Assembly: GCF_019803445.1 (NCBI RefSeq)
Contig: NZ_CP081844.1
Span: 818,501-882,500, forward strand
Origin: Caenibius sp. WL
GTDB lineage: Bacteria; Pseudomonadota; Alphaproteobacteria; Sphingomonadales; Sphingomonadaceae
Direction of reading: 5' to 3'
DNA: 64,000 nt
A program made the translations under genes and the position numbers. A model generated the notes under the pieces. That model saw only the letters and a list, made by a program, of their open reading frames with translations. It did not search any database and was not told the origin of the DNA. The first letter of the stretch is position 1. Every line of letters starts with the position of its first letter. Shown piece by piece: positions 19,501 through 28,531 of this stretch.

Positions 19501-20050
19501 TGATTGCGAACTTATCGAAATCGTCGCGCGAAATTATTACAAGCTCCTCGCTTACAAGGACGAGTACGAAGTCGCGCGGCTCTTTACCGATGGGGCTTTT
19601 CTGGACTCGATCAAGCAAGGTTTTACCGGCGATTTCAAGTTGGCCTTTCATATGGCGCCGCCGATCTTCTCACGGACGGACCCGGCAACCGGCCGTCCGG
19701 CCAAGCGCAAGTTCGGGCAGGGTATGCTGGTGGCGTTGCGCTTGCTTGCCCGTTTGAAGAGGTTGCGTGGGACGCATTTCGATATTTTTGGTTACAGCGA
19801 GGAACGGCGCGCTGAGCGCGCGTTGATCGCCGACTATGAAATGACCGTTGCCGAAGTCGTCGAACATCTGAATGCGGACAATTGGGAATCTGCCGCCGAA
19901 CTCCTCGCCTGGCCGGAGCTTGTGCGTGGCTATGGCCCAGTAAAGCATGCGAATATCGAGAAGGCTGCCCAAGAACGCGCTTCACGCGCCGCTGTCTTCC
20001 GGGCACCGCCTCAAGTCTATGCCACTGTTCAGGATGTCGTATCAGCGTGA
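16574..20050 (+). CDS. Indolepyruvate:ferredoxin oxidoreductase family protein (IorA-IorB fusion)
   Basis: An 1158-residue fused 2-oxoacid:ferredoxin oxidoreductase. Residues ~1-600 are the TPP-dependent IorA-like part (PFFCSGCPHNSSTK; HMGGEGANW; NVGDGTWFHSG). Around residue 629 a ferredoxin-like cluster site follows (CEGCGDC, then further cysteines to SCIKGFC). From ~715 the IorB-like gamma domain begins (VAGIGGTGVVTISNL). It should oxidatively decarboxylate an arylpyruvate to an aryl-CoA, reducing ferredoxin. Fused versions of this size occur in aerobic alphaproteobacteria, where the physiological substrate is poorly known. Its own leader suggests a separate transcript. Confidence 0.93.
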   Translation: MASPKMAPDAKYTQIGGKIFVSGNQALVRLPIDQARRDRAAGLKTAGFVSGYRGSPLGHLDQDLTRARPLLEPLDIIFQPGVNEDLAATAVWGTQQIGFFDPKFEGVFGMWYSKGPGIDRSGDALRHANLWGTAPKGGVIMAVGDDPMSRSSSIQQQSEHTLASMCIPVFNAASVQDIYDFGMIGWQLSRYAGVWVAVKGVSDIYESWLEIDVDPARTAIELPPPPAASVHTRWPDRSVDQDERMLRYRLPAVREFARLNRLNRVTHASPKRRVGIVSTGKSWSDTIEAFADLGVDDAQLAANGIEIMKIALVWPLEASSIEAFAGGLDEILVIEECRAFLEPQIKDIVFNMPEDRRPLILGKRNRSGEEWFASHGELTPATIARVLHRWLEPIHRTEAMSGWIGYLDQVDTALAVPRSNVIRTPFFCSGCPHNSSTKVPDGSQQLVGIGCHWLVNLMDREAVTYPHMGGEGANWAGASHFLNDDHIFANVGDGTWFHSGSMAIRQAVAAKVNMTYKILYNDAVAMTGGQPIDGPISVAQITHELRGEAVQNIAVVSAAPEQHSVGDFAPGVRLHHRDALDQVQREMRELPGVSVIIYEQTCATELRRRRGKKEAVDPQRRVVINDRVCEGCGDCSVQSNCLSVQPLETEFGRKRTIDQSACNKDFSCIKGFCPSFVTVEGGTLAKPRGVSISADLFGDLPMPEVRETDDVFGLMVAGIGGTGVVTISNLVAAAAQAEGKAVQALDLTGLAQKFGAVYCHLKVVNDPSLLKATRLSVGQCDVLIGADIVTSASDDALSRLHMGKSVAVVNDHQTVTGAFTRDPEFTVPISAQRAAIERFCGQDRATFVDATRLAERLTGNTIGANIMLLGFACQKGWLPVHAQSIEAAIEANGVAVSANLDVFRVGRLLAHDPAAVERLAAGGAVTRDSLLLSESVDDLIDRRKRDLVAYQNEAYAQRFAELLGSFASRAEAVRPGDCELIEIVARNYYKLLAYKDEYEVARLFTDGAFLDSIKQGFTGDFKLAFHMAPPIFSRTDPATGRPAKRKFGQGMLVALRLLARLKRLRGTHFDIFGYSEERRAERALIADYEMTVAEVVEHLNADNWESAAELLAWPELVRGYGPVKHANIEKAAQERASRAAVFRAPPQVYATVQDVVSA

Positions 20051-20093
20051 TGCATTCTATGCCCTGTCAGCTGAGCTGATCGATGGGGCTTGA

Positions 20094-20507
20094 CGGGAGC
20101 CGGTAAGGGGTGGCGATACCCTCTCCCATGAGCCCGCACTGCTCCAGTCACGATTGGAGGGAGAGTTGCCGGCACTGATGCTGATTGCCCATACCCCCAC
20201 CGAAGACGGCAAAGTACGGATGTGGCATGCGCTGATGGTGCAATCGGCCGATCCGGCCCGGCCCGAGCAAGGTGTGGCCATTGCCCGTGCCTATCAGGAG
20301 GCGAGCAGAAGCACGCTCGCGCAGGATCTGGAATTATGGAATGCGAAGCGGGCCATTATCCAGCCGCTGATCATTCCCAAGGACGGCCCGGTCGGTAAGG
20401 TACGGCAGTGGTACAGCCAGTTCTATCAGCCTCTGCATGCGGCAATGGGCACGCAACAGCGGGTAAACGGCAAAGTGGTTTCGCTTGATACCAGAGTAGG
20501 GGTGTAG
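20094..20507 (+). pseudogene. 3' remnant of a Rieske-type oxygenase alpha subunit (KshA-like)
   Basis: The frame is open from 20094 and encodes about 137 residues ending at 20507. It resembles only the C-terminal catalytic part of a Rieske oxygenase: TPTEDGKVRMWHALMVQ, then QDLELWNAKRAIIQP and a DGPVGKVRQWYSQFY ending, similar in pattern to 3-ketosteroid 9-alpha-hydroxylases. The Rieske 2Fe-2S domain is missing and there is no room for it, because the IorAB stop lies 43 bases upstream. Residual translation from TTG at 20154 is possible. It is probably a deletion remnant; an independent small protein is the alternative. Confidence 0.6.
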
Positions 20508-20646
20508 CGCGAGGCGCTAAAAGCGCGCCTGGGAAGCTAAATAACTCCCTCAAACGAAGACATCCCGCCTGAAGCAGGCCTCCCGATGATCGACTTTCGA
20601 TACGAGCGGCATCATACCGCTGCCGCTCGTATCCAATTCTGTGCCC

Positions 20647-21612
20647 CTATTCGCTATCCAGAAGCTTCTTAAGGTGACGCGCGATCTGTTTCGCTTCGCG
20701 GGGCCGATGATCGTATCCGATCTGCATAACAGATACCGCAATCGCTTTTTTATAGACCGCTGCTTCGTTATCCGCCTGATCAGCCGTAGGCGCCGTTGCG
20801 TTGAAGGACAAAGTGACACCCGGTGCTTTCGGGAGAGTAAGCCCCAAAGCGCGGGTCATCGGATCGCTGCTGAGGTCATCGACGAATGTTATCGCGAAAG
20901 CATCGTAGGAACCGATCCGGGCCATGCGCCATTTCGGGTTATCCAGGCTGTCGGGAAAGTTCACGTTCAGAGCAACGCCCTGAGGCAGCAGGCGTTGACC
21001 CCCGGCCTTTTCCGCGAGGAAAGTGACCAAGCGGCTTGCCAGCGCCGCAACCTTGCGGGAATCGGGATGAGCAAGCGCGGTATTGTCAGCCGTTTTCTCG
21101 CTCGCACTGAAGGCAATGGCCGGAATCCCCCGGATCGCACCATATTGTGCGTTGCTCACCGTTCCGGAAGTCACGACAACCGAGCCTACGTTCTGCCCCT
21201 CGTTCGGACCGGACAGCACGAGATCCGGTGCTTTGCCCCAGCGCTGCTTTGCCTGCACATCCAGCCCATAAAGCAGGGCCATGACAGGGGTACCTCTTAC
21301 GTAAAAGAAATCGGAAGTCAGGCCGGCGCGGGTCATCGGACCCGCGCCAGGATCGCCCACCTGCGCCGCATCGTTGAGGCAATTGCTGGTCAGCGGTCCC
21401 AGCGGTTCAAGGAACTTGATCGCAGCGCCCATACCACTTTGCCCATGGCAAGGGACGGACACGATCACATCATGGCCATCTGCTTTAAGCTGCTCATACA
21501 GAGCTTTGACATTGCTGGTCAGCCCATCGTCATTGGATAGCACAATGTTCAGCGCATGCGCAGGTGCGGTGACGAACAGAAGTGGGAGCACCAAAACGGA
21601 AAGTAACTTCAT
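20647..21612 (-). CDS. Exported SurE-like 5'/3'-nucleotidase
   Basis: A 321-residue SurE-family metallophosphatase with a cleavable signal peptide (cleavage near residue 20, AHA/LN). The metal-binding LSNDDG motif (residues 25-30) follows directly, and SGPNEGQNVG matches the family's second motif. Ordinary SurE is cytoplasmic and ~250 residues; this one is longer and periplasmic. It should release phosphate from nucleotides or other phosphomonoesters. It lies 89 bases downstream of the STN-type TBDR on the same strand, so the two are probably co-transcribed. AGAGGTG precedes the ATG. Confidence 0.88.
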   Translation of the reverse strand: MKLLSVLVLPLLFVTAPAHALNIVLSNDDGLTSNVKALYEQLKADGHDVIVSVPCHGQSGMGAAIKFLEPLGPLTSNCLNDAAQVGDPGAGPMTRAGLTSDFFYVRGTPVMALLYGLDVQAKQRWGKAPDLVLSGPNEGQNVGSVVVTSGTVSNAQYGAIRGIPAIAFSASEKTADNTALAHPDSRKVAALASRLVTFLAEKAGGQRLLPQGVALNVNFPDSLDNPKWRMARIGSYDAFAITFVDDLSSDPMTRALGLTLPKAPGVTLSFNATAPTADQADNEAAVYKKAIAVSVMQIGYDHRPREAKQIARHLKKLLDSE

Positions 21613-21701
21613 AAAACACCTCTATTCCATCAAACCTGATCGATGTCCGCAGCGTGGAAGCATGACAATGGCGGCGCAAGGAGCGCTGCTCAAGCCAATT
21701 C

Positions 21702-24230
21702 TCAGAAACTTATCCTGGCTTCGAGACCGTAAGTGCGCGGCTCATTCATATACGCCGCCACAAAACCGGCCGCTGCGAAAGTCGTCTGGAAGGTTGGCCA
21801 CTGCGCGTTGGTGAGATTCTTGCCCCACAAGGAGAGCGCCAGCTTGCTCCCACTGGCGATATCGATATCTCCCAGTGTCACTCTGCCGTTGAGCGCCGCA
21901 TAAGCTGGTGTCTTGGGTGCAGTCGAGCCTGACGTATAGAAACTGCTCGAATAGATGGCGTCCAGATGTGTCGAAAGAGTCACGCCATCAAAAGGTTCGA
22001 ACTCATGATCGAGCGCAACGGAAGCGGCATGTTTCGGCATGCCATTGACGACGCCACGTTCCACCCTGCCTGTGAAGGGATTGATATTGTCCACCGTGCG
22101 CCAATCCGTGAAGACATAACTACCCGACAGAGTCAGGCCCGGCGCCACGCGTGCCGTAAGGTCGACTTCCAATCCTTTGGTGATGGGAGCGCCCGGCGCG
22201 TTCAAAGTCTCGATATTCGAAGTGCTGATAGGATTCAGGAAATCGACCTGGCGATTGCTGTAACGGGTGCGAAATGCCGCCAGGTTGAAGCGAACACGCC
22301 GATCGAACAATTCGGTCTTGAGGCCGATTTCCCAGCTCGCAACCTCTTCATCCTCAAATTCGCGGAATGTCATGGACCGGGAATTTGCGCCCCCAGCTCG
22401 ATAGGCCTTGCCCCAGCGGACATAGGTATTGATCGCATCCGTCCAGTCGAACGCCACGGTGAAGGCCGGGTCCAGCCGCTTGGATTGAAACTCGAATGGG
22501 AGATGGACCGTGGCCCCGCGCAGTTTGTTCAGCGCGCCCCACTTGCGATCGTGCGTCCACCGCAGCCCGCCAGTCAGATGCAGGCGTTCATCCAGCACGG
22601 GTGGAGTATAGGTGGCCTGCCCAAAAATGGCCTTCGATCGTGTGTGGATAGCGCTCGCCCGTTCCGGATATGTGGGCCCTCCGATCACCACCGGTAGCAA
22701 GGTGTAACTGGTCCCGGTGCTGTTAAAGCGAGCCGTGAACGCGGAGAAAGCAAGATCGTCTGCATCTTCCTTGTAATAAAACCCGCCGAGGACAAACTTG
22801 AGATTGTCGAACGATCCGAGGAACTGCACCTCCTGACTGAACTGGTCCTGATGCACATCGGCATAGCTCAACCGGGCGAAAACGTCGTTGGAGGCATAGG
22901 CCGTGACCAAACTGCTTTGGTTGTCGTACTGACTTTGTGAGAGCTTGCGATACGCAGAAATCGAACGCAGCGTCAGATTGTCGGAAATATCCCAGTTAGC
23001 ATACAGGCTATGGCCGGAAACCTTGCCGACCCCAGGCCTCATTGGGACTCCTGCTCTGCCCTTGCTTACTCTCCTGTCTTCCACCGAGAAGAGGGGAGGC
23101 AATACCGCTCCGGGCAGAAGCTGGCGGATATGAGGATAGGCCGGTGTCGATGCATCGCGGGATGTATCAAAGGAGTAAAGGAACTCCAGATTGGCGGCAG
23201 GCTCCCACAGCACGCTGACACGGGCGCCACGGCGATTGGTGGCCGACCAATCGGATGCGCCGGGCAGCGAGTTCTTCACCCAACCGTCACGCTTGTTCCA
23301 GACCCCGTCAAGTTTGATTTTAAAGCCAGCGAATTCCGGCAGGTTCAGGTGTGCTTTGACGTTCTGGCCATCGAAATTGCGAATACCTGCCGTCAGATCG
23401 AGTCCCAGCTTCCCTGTCGGCCGTTTGGAAACCATGCTGACCGCACCAGCCACGGCATTGCGGCCGAACAGCGTTCCTTGCGGCCCGCGCAAAACCTCAA
23501 TGCGTTCAAGATCGAGCATTTCAGTGCCCAGCCCTTGCGCGCGCCCCACATACACCCCGTCCATATAGATGCCGACAGTCGAGTCACGACTGATCTGGGT
23601 GACGTCGCCAGGGCTAATTCCGCGCATTGCTACGACCAGAACGGAGGGCCGACCGCTGGCAGGAGAAATACGGATAGAGGGAACCGATCCGCTGCCCAGA
23701 TCGGCCAATGTAAAAACGCCGCGCTTTTCCATGTCGCCGCTGTTCAACACCGCGATGGAAATCGGCGTATCCTGAAGCGATTCTTCCCGTTTCTGTGCAG
23801 TCACGATGATTTCGGACAGCCCGGCACCACTTCTCACCGGCGCTTCTTCCACAACTGCAGGGGTCGCAGCCACGGCGGCCACTGGGGCTGGCGGTGCGGT
23901 ATAGGCGATTTTCTGCGGGCGCTGTGGGGCCGCCTTGATCAGATAGGTGCGTTCTCCCGATTTGCGCGCTTCCAGCGGCGTGCCGCGCAGCATCTGATCG
24001 AGCGCATCGTGCACATCTGCCGTACCTCTCACCGGATTGGTCGTCACCCCGCGCAGCGTTTCGCCCGGAGCGATCACATCCACTCCGGCCTGCTGCGCAA
24101 AGGTCTGGATCGCCTTGTTCGCGGGCATCGCGGGCAAATCGAAATCCCGCTGCTGGGCCCATGCGGGCGATACCCAGGCCAGACTGCCGCCAAACACGCC
24201 GCAGGCCAGAGCCACTTTCAATCCGTTCAT
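21702..24230 (-). CDS. TonB-dependent receptor with N-terminal STN domain
   Basis: An 842-residue receptor with signal peptide (WVSPAWA, then QQRDF), an STN/secretin-like domain (~25-100: FDLPAMPANKAIQTFAQQAG, HDALDQMLRGTPLEA), a Pro/Ala linker, TonB box-like SEIIVTAQKREE, plug (VERIEVLRGPQGTLFGRN near 250) and a barrel ending in ARISF. STN domains usually signal to an anti-sigma factor (FecA/FecR type), but no FecI/FecR pair is in the window. ATG at 24230 is chosen because GGGGAGAGGG lies just upstream. It is divergent from the GMC oxidoreductase and upstream of SurE. Confidence 0.93.
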   Translation of the reverse strand: MNGLKVALACGVFGGSLAWVSPAWAQQRDFDLPAMPANKAIQTFAQQAGVDVIAPGETLRGVTTNPVRGTADVHDALDQMLRGTPLEARKSGERTYLIKAAPQRPQKIAYTAPPAPVAAVAATPAVVEEAPVRSGAGLSEIIVTAQKREESLQDTPISIAVLNSGDMEKRGVFTLADLGSGSVPSIRISPASGRPSVLVVAMRGISPGDVTQISRDSTVGIYMDGVYVGRAQGLGTEMLDLERIEVLRGPQGTLFGRNAVAGAVSMVSKRPTGKLGLDLTAGIRNFDGQNVKAHLNLPEFAGFKIKLDGVWNKRDGWVKNSLPGASDWSATNRRGARVSVLWEPAANLEFLYSFDTSRDASTPAYPHIRQLLPGAVLPPLFSVEDRRVSKGRAGVPMRPGVGKVSGHSLYANWDISDNLTLRSISAYRKLSQSQYDNQSSLVTAYASNDVFARLSYADVHQDQFSQEVQFLGSFDNLKFVLGGFYYKEDADDLAFSAFTARFNSTGTSYTLLPVVIGGPTYPERASAIHTRSKAIFGQATYTPPVLDERLHLTGGLRWTHDRKWGALNKLRGATVHLPFEFQSKRLDPAFTVAFDWTDAINTYVRWGKAYRAGGANSRSMTFREFEDEEVASWEIGLKTELFDRRVRFNLAAFRTRYSNRQVDFLNPISTSNIETLNAPGAPITKGLEVDLTARVAPGLTLSGSYVFTDWRTVDNINPFTGRVERGVVNGMPKHAASVALDHEFEPFDGVTLSTHLDAIYSSSFYTSGSTAPKTPAYAALNGRVTLGDIDIASGSKLALSLWGKNLTNAQWPTFQTTFAAAGFVAAYMNEPRTYGLEARISF

Positions 24231-24514
24231 ACCCTCTCCCCTCATCGGCCCGTTCAGGTCCGTTAAAGAGAAGGATGCTCGCCGCCGGACGATCCGCCCC
24301 GACGAACAGATTTTATCTTCCCGGATAAGGCCCACCGCACCGACATGTATACTGCGCCGTGGCCGCCTATCTTCGGCATGCCTGCTGTTCTCACGCGTCA
24401 GAATCGTAAACGGTTATGGCGCGATCCGTAACGCCATCACCGTTGCCGGCATCATATATCGCTATCTATCAATGATACCCGGGCGATTGCCCCGGCTATG
24501 ATGGGGTTTCGGCT

Positions 24515-26137
24515 ATGCAGTACGATTATGTGATTGTGGGCGGCGGCAGCGCGGGTTGTGTACTGGTCAATCGCCTGTCGTCCAATCCGCGCAACACCGT
24601 GCTGTTGATCGAGGCTGGCCCTGACGTGTCGAATTTGGGTGTGCGGGCACTGATCGCGATGCCCAAAGGATTGGTCCGCCTGCTAGACAATCCGGCGGTG
24701 ACTTATGCTCATGCAACCGATTGGGGAAATCAATTCGGAGAACCGGAGCGTGGCATTGTGGTGCGCGGCAGGATGTTGGGCGGTTCAAGTGCGCTGAATG
24801 GTCTGCTTTACCACCGGGGGCAGCCACAGGATTATGATCGATGGGCGGAACTGGGTAACACCGGTTGGAGTTGGCGGGATGTCCTCCCCTATTTCATGGC
24901 GCTGGAGGACCATGCTCTCGGCGCGACCGACTGGCGGGGCAGGGGCGGGCCATTGGCACTGACGATGACGCCGCCCACACGACTTGGCGATGCAATGATC
25001 GCGGCGGCGGAAACGCTCGGCTTGCCACGGAAGGTGGAGCCCAATCTGACGGAACAGCGCGGCATCAGCTATATCTGCGCGAATATCGACCGTTGGGGGC
25101 GCCGGGTTAGTGCCGCCAAGGCCTTTCTTTCCGCATCGGTGCGGAAACGCCCCAATCTTCACATCGCCACCGATACAAGGGTGGACAGATTGATTTTCGA
25201 GGGGCGAAGAATCGTTGCCGTGAGCTGCATGCGTGGTGGCACCCCCATAAGCTACAAGGTGGGGAAAGAAGCGATCCTGAGCGCAGGGGCATTGCAATCG
25301 CCGACGTTGCTGCAACGTTCGGGCATAGGTGCGGCGGACATGCTAGGTGGACTCGGTATCGAAGTGGTCCACGCCAATCCCAATGTGGGGGCAAATCTGC
25401 GTGACCATTGGAACAACTACGCTGCTTTCGCTCTGAAGTTCGAGAGCGATTGCCAGAATCGTGAATTTCGCGGCTGGCGCCTGGCCCGCAATGTCCTGCG
25501 CTATTTCGCTATGGGTGCTGGACCGCTCGCCACCGCGACGCATCATGTTGCGGGCTTTGCGGCTACGCAGGAAAATACGGGCCGGGCCGATTTTCAGTTC
25601 GTATCGGGGCCATACACGATGGAGGTTGGGCCGAAGGGGCGGATGATCACCTCAGACGGTGCGGCAATGAATTTCTATTCCTACCCCCTTCGGACGACCA
25701 GCGAAGGGTCGGTTCGGATTCGCTCCGCCGATCCGGGCGTCGCGCCAGACATTCATCCCAACTACCTCGCCACCGATCATGATCGCAGGATCATGGTGGA
25801 CGGCGCACGCTTTATCAGAAAGCTGGTCCGCCAGATGCCTCTGGCCGATCTTGTCGGTGAGGAGCTGGCTCCTTCCGCAGGTGCCCACAGCGATGACGAA
25901 ATACTCGCCGTCGCCCGGCAGTATGGCACACCATCGGCGCATACCTGCGGCACCTGCCGGATGGGGCCGGACGATGATCGTCGCGCGGTGCTTGATCCCC
26001 AACTCAGAGTGCGCGGGGTGGCGGGCCTGCGGGTCGTCGATGGTTCCTTCTTTCCGGAAATGATTTCCGCCAATACCAATGGCCCGATCATGGCCATGGC
26101 GCTTCGTGCGGCCGATCTTATCCTCAATACACCGTAA
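24515..26137 (+). CDS. GMC family FAD-dependent oxidoreductase
   Basis: A 540-residue glucose-methanol-choline oxidoreductase. The N-terminal FAD motif DYVIVGGGSAGCVLVNRLS, the GMC signature 1 region (GRMLGGSSALNGLLYHRG), signature 2 (SAGALQSPTLLQRSGIG) and the C-terminal GTCRMG plus VDGSFFPEMISANTN (catalytic His/Asn region) are present. Such enzymes oxidise primary or secondary alcohols, including terpenoid and aromatic alcohols. There is no signal peptide. It is divergent from the STN-TBDR (284 bases between) and convergent with the next TBDR. The ribosome-binding site is weak. Confidence 0.93.
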   Translation: MQYDYVIVGGGSAGCVLVNRLSSNPRNTVLLIEAGPDVSNLGVRALIAMPKGLVRLLDNPAVTYAHATDWGNQFGEPERGIVVRGRMLGGSSALNGLLYHRGQPQDYDRWAELGNTGWSWRDVLPYFMALEDHALGATDWRGRGGPLALTMTPPTRLGDAMIAAAETLGLPRKVEPNLTEQRGISYICANIDRWGRRVSAAKAFLSASVRKRPNLHIATDTRVDRLIFEGRRIVAVSCMRGGTPISYKVGKEAILSAGALQSPTLLQRSGIGAADMLGGLGIEVVHANPNVGANLRDHWNNYAAFALKFESDCQNREFRGWRLARNVLRYFAMGAGPLATATHHVAGFAATQENTGRADFQFVSGPYTMEVGPKGRMITSDGAAMNFYSYPLRTTSEGSVRIRSADPGVAPDIHPNYLATDHDRRIMVDGARFIRKLVRQMPLADLVGEELAPSAGAHSDDEILAVARQYGTPSAHTCGTCRMGPDDDRRAVLDPQLRVRGVAGLRVVDGSFFPEMISANTNGPIMAMALRAADLILNTP

Positions 26138-26159
26138 CGGTCGACGCGGCCCGGAGTGC

Positions 26160-28502
26160 TCAATCGAAAGTGTATTTCAAATTAAGCCCATATGAGCGCG
26201 GCCGTCCGTAGTACCCTATGGCCAGACCGCCGAAAGACGGTCCGAAATTGATCCCGCTCATCAGGTATTTTTGGTCGAAGACATTATCGACCCATAGGGA
26301 AATTTCAGCAGATCCGGTGCCCATCTTGATATTGGATATGTTGAAGCGCGCATTGACGATATCGGTCGCATCGGGCTTCGCGATATTGGCATTCTGCCCC
26401 AGACGCGGATCGATCGTAAGAGAATACGGATATTGATAATATGAATCCGAATGCCGGTAATCCAGAATGATGCGGCCGGCCGAATGATCGCTATCCCATA
26501 ACGTGGCTTCGGCACTCACGCTGGCTGTCCATTTGGGCGCGGAGGGCACGGGTCTATCCTTCGCGACGTTGACGCCCAGTTCATTGTATTGCTTGAACTT
26601 GGCATCCAGATAGCCCAGCGAACCGTCCAGTCTCAGCCAGCTCACCGGCCGCGCCTGCGCGGTGATTTCAAAACCCCGAACACGTGCGCTGCCCGCGTTC
26701 CGAATAACCGTTTGCGTTGTTCCCCCGGAAATCGGAGCAAAGACGCTCAACTGCATATCCTTATGCTCATTCCAGAAGGCTGCGGCGCTTAAATTCAGAC
26801 GCCCGTTGAACAGCCGCAGCTTGGAACCGATTTCATACGCATCGACAATTTCAGGTTTGAACGGAATCAATATCTCCGCTGCAGTCGGCGCAACGAGATT
26901 GAAACCACCGCTTTTGAAACCGCGCGCATACTTCACATATATATTCGCCGTGTCATCGATATCATACTTTACGGTAAGCATCGGGGTGAAAGCATCGAAC
27001 GTTTTCTTCCCCTCCGTGCCTGGAGGGATCGTGAAACCGCTCCCTTGCCGGAACGATGTGCGGCTGCCTTCCTTGGTTTCCCTGCTGTAGCGGAGCCCTG
27101 CGGTCAACGTCAGCTTGTCCAGAAAGCCGGGTACGAAATCGAATTGTCCGTAGGCAGCATAAGCCGTTGTCTCGTACCAGAATCTGTTCTTAACGGTGGT
27201 GGCGCCGCCAAAGTACTGCTGGTTCCCTGTATCGTTTCCCTTGTCGTGAAAATAATACAGGCCGACAGTATATTTGAAGCTTCCGCCCCCTCCAGAGGCC
27301 TGCAATTCCTGCGAGAATGACTTGTAGTTGCCCAGGTAATTGGTTGCGGCCACGAGCAGAGGCGATCCGTCGAGATCGATGGAATTGTCGGCGTCGAGAT
27401 CGCGGTAGGCCGTTATCGACTTGAGAGTCACCGCCTCAAGATTCCATGTGGCGGTAAAATTGTGATTGGTGAATTTGAGGTTATCGAACGGACGCTGCCC
27501 GAAAGGGCCGCCGTCGATAACAGCATTCTTCGATCTGCCCGGCTTCTCAAGATACAGATCGAGAGGCAGGCCCAGATACTGGCCGCCCACATAGCCGCCG
27601 ACATAGGCTGGCGAGGCAGGATCGAAGATACCCCCATCGTTCAGATGGACGAGCTTGCCATATTGCATCAACGATTTGGTATCGTTGTAATCGAAAGTGT
27701 AATCCAAAGTCAGGTTCGTCGAGGCTGCCAGCCTCATTGCCACCCGGAATGCTTTCGTGTTCAGGCTATCGAGTTCATCGACGGCGGGAGGGAGAGCATT
27801 TCTGACCTCAGGGAACGGATTGCTTGTCACATCGATTGTGCCATCCCTTTTTTCAAGCAAACTGCTCAACTTGATGCTCAATGGGCCGATTGCGGGAAGA
27901 TTCAGGCTTCCTTGCGCATAGCGTTTGCCGAAATTACCGATGCCGATCTCAAGCTTTCCGCCGAACCGCCCTGTCGGCTTTTGCGTAACGAGGTTGATCG
28001 CGCCTGCAAGAGTGTTGCGGCCATACAAGGTGCCTTGGGGCCCGTTGAGAACTTCCACCCGTTCCAGTTCCGCCACATCGAAAACCGCACCAGCCGATTT
28101 TCCAATGTAGGCGCCATCCAGATACAATCCGACTGCAGGATCGGTGAAAGGTTGGGTTTGCCCTTGCACTGCCCCCCGGATCGATATCTGCGTGTTGGTG
28201 TTATATCCGACGGAATAGAATTTCACGTTCGGGGCGAGGCCTGCCAGATCATTGATATTGCTGATTTGCCGGCTTTCGAGAAAACTTTTGTCGTAGGCTG
28301 CGATGGAGATCGGGACATCGAACAGTCTTTCCTCCCGCCTCTGGGCGGTGACGATGATATCGGCGGGTTCGTTGCCCGCTTTCGCCCCTTGCGGTTGGTT
28401 ATCCGCATAAGCCGGCGATACCCATGCAATCGCAAGAAGCGGGCAAGCATATAGGAATGGTGAGAATGTCTTTGCCGTTTTTCGACCCTTTGTGTCGTTC
28501 AT
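26160..28502 (-). CDS. TonB-dependent receptor, second gene of sulfatase operon
   Basis: A 780-residue receptor: signal peptide ending near SPAYA, TonB box-like DIIVTAQRREE, plug (ISIRGAVQGQ, LERVEVLNGPQGTLYGRNTLAG) and a barrel ending in LKYTFD. The start has AGGAGAGG in front. It begins 29 bases downstream of the arylsulfatase gene on the same strand, so both are probably expressed together. This pairing suggests import of a sulfated organic compound or of the desulfated product, with the AraC regulator as sensor; the ligand is unknown. Confidence 0.94.
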   Translation of the reverse strand: MNDTKGRKTAKTFSPFLYACPLLAIAWVSPAYADNQPQGAKAGNEPADIIVTAQRREERLFDVPISIAAYDKSFLESRQISNINDLAGLAPNVKFYSVGYNTNTQISIRGAVQGQTQPFTDPAVGLYLDGAYIGKSAGAVFDVAELERVEVLNGPQGTLYGRNTLAGAINLVTQKPTGRFGGKLEIGIGNFGKRYAQGSLNLPAIGPLSIKLSSLLEKRDGTIDVTSNPFPEVRNALPPAVDELDSLNTKAFRVAMRLAASTNLTLDYTFDYNDTKSLMQYGKLVHLNDGGIFDPASPAYVGGYVGGQYLGLPLDLYLEKPGRSKNAVIDGGPFGQRPFDNLKFTNHNFTATWNLEAVTLKSITAYRDLDADNSIDLDGSPLLVAATNYLGNYKSFSQELQASGGGGSFKYTVGLYYFHDKGNDTGNQQYFGGATTVKNRFWYETTAYAAYGQFDFVPGFLDKLTLTAGLRYSRETKEGSRTSFRQGSGFTIPPGTEGKKTFDAFTPMLTVKYDIDDTANIYVKYARGFKSGGFNLVAPTAAEILIPFKPEIVDAYEIGSKLRLFNGRLNLSAAAFWNEHKDMQLSVFAPISGGTTQTVIRNAGSARVRGFEITAQARPVSWLRLDGSLGYLDAKFKQYNELGVNVAKDRPVPSAPKWTASVSAEATLWDSDHSAGRIILDYRHSDSYYQYPYSLTIDPRLGQNANIAKPDATDIVNARFNISNIKMGTGSAEISLWVDNVFDQKYLMSGINFGPSFGGLAIGYYGRPRSYGLNLKYTFD

Positions 28503-28531
28503 GGTCCTCTCCTGAAAAGCGGTGAGTTATT

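Noticed and set aside
23010-24266. 418-residue open frame antisense to the STN-TBDR
   Set aside because: Antisense shadow; composition is that of reversed receptor codons and no motif is seen.
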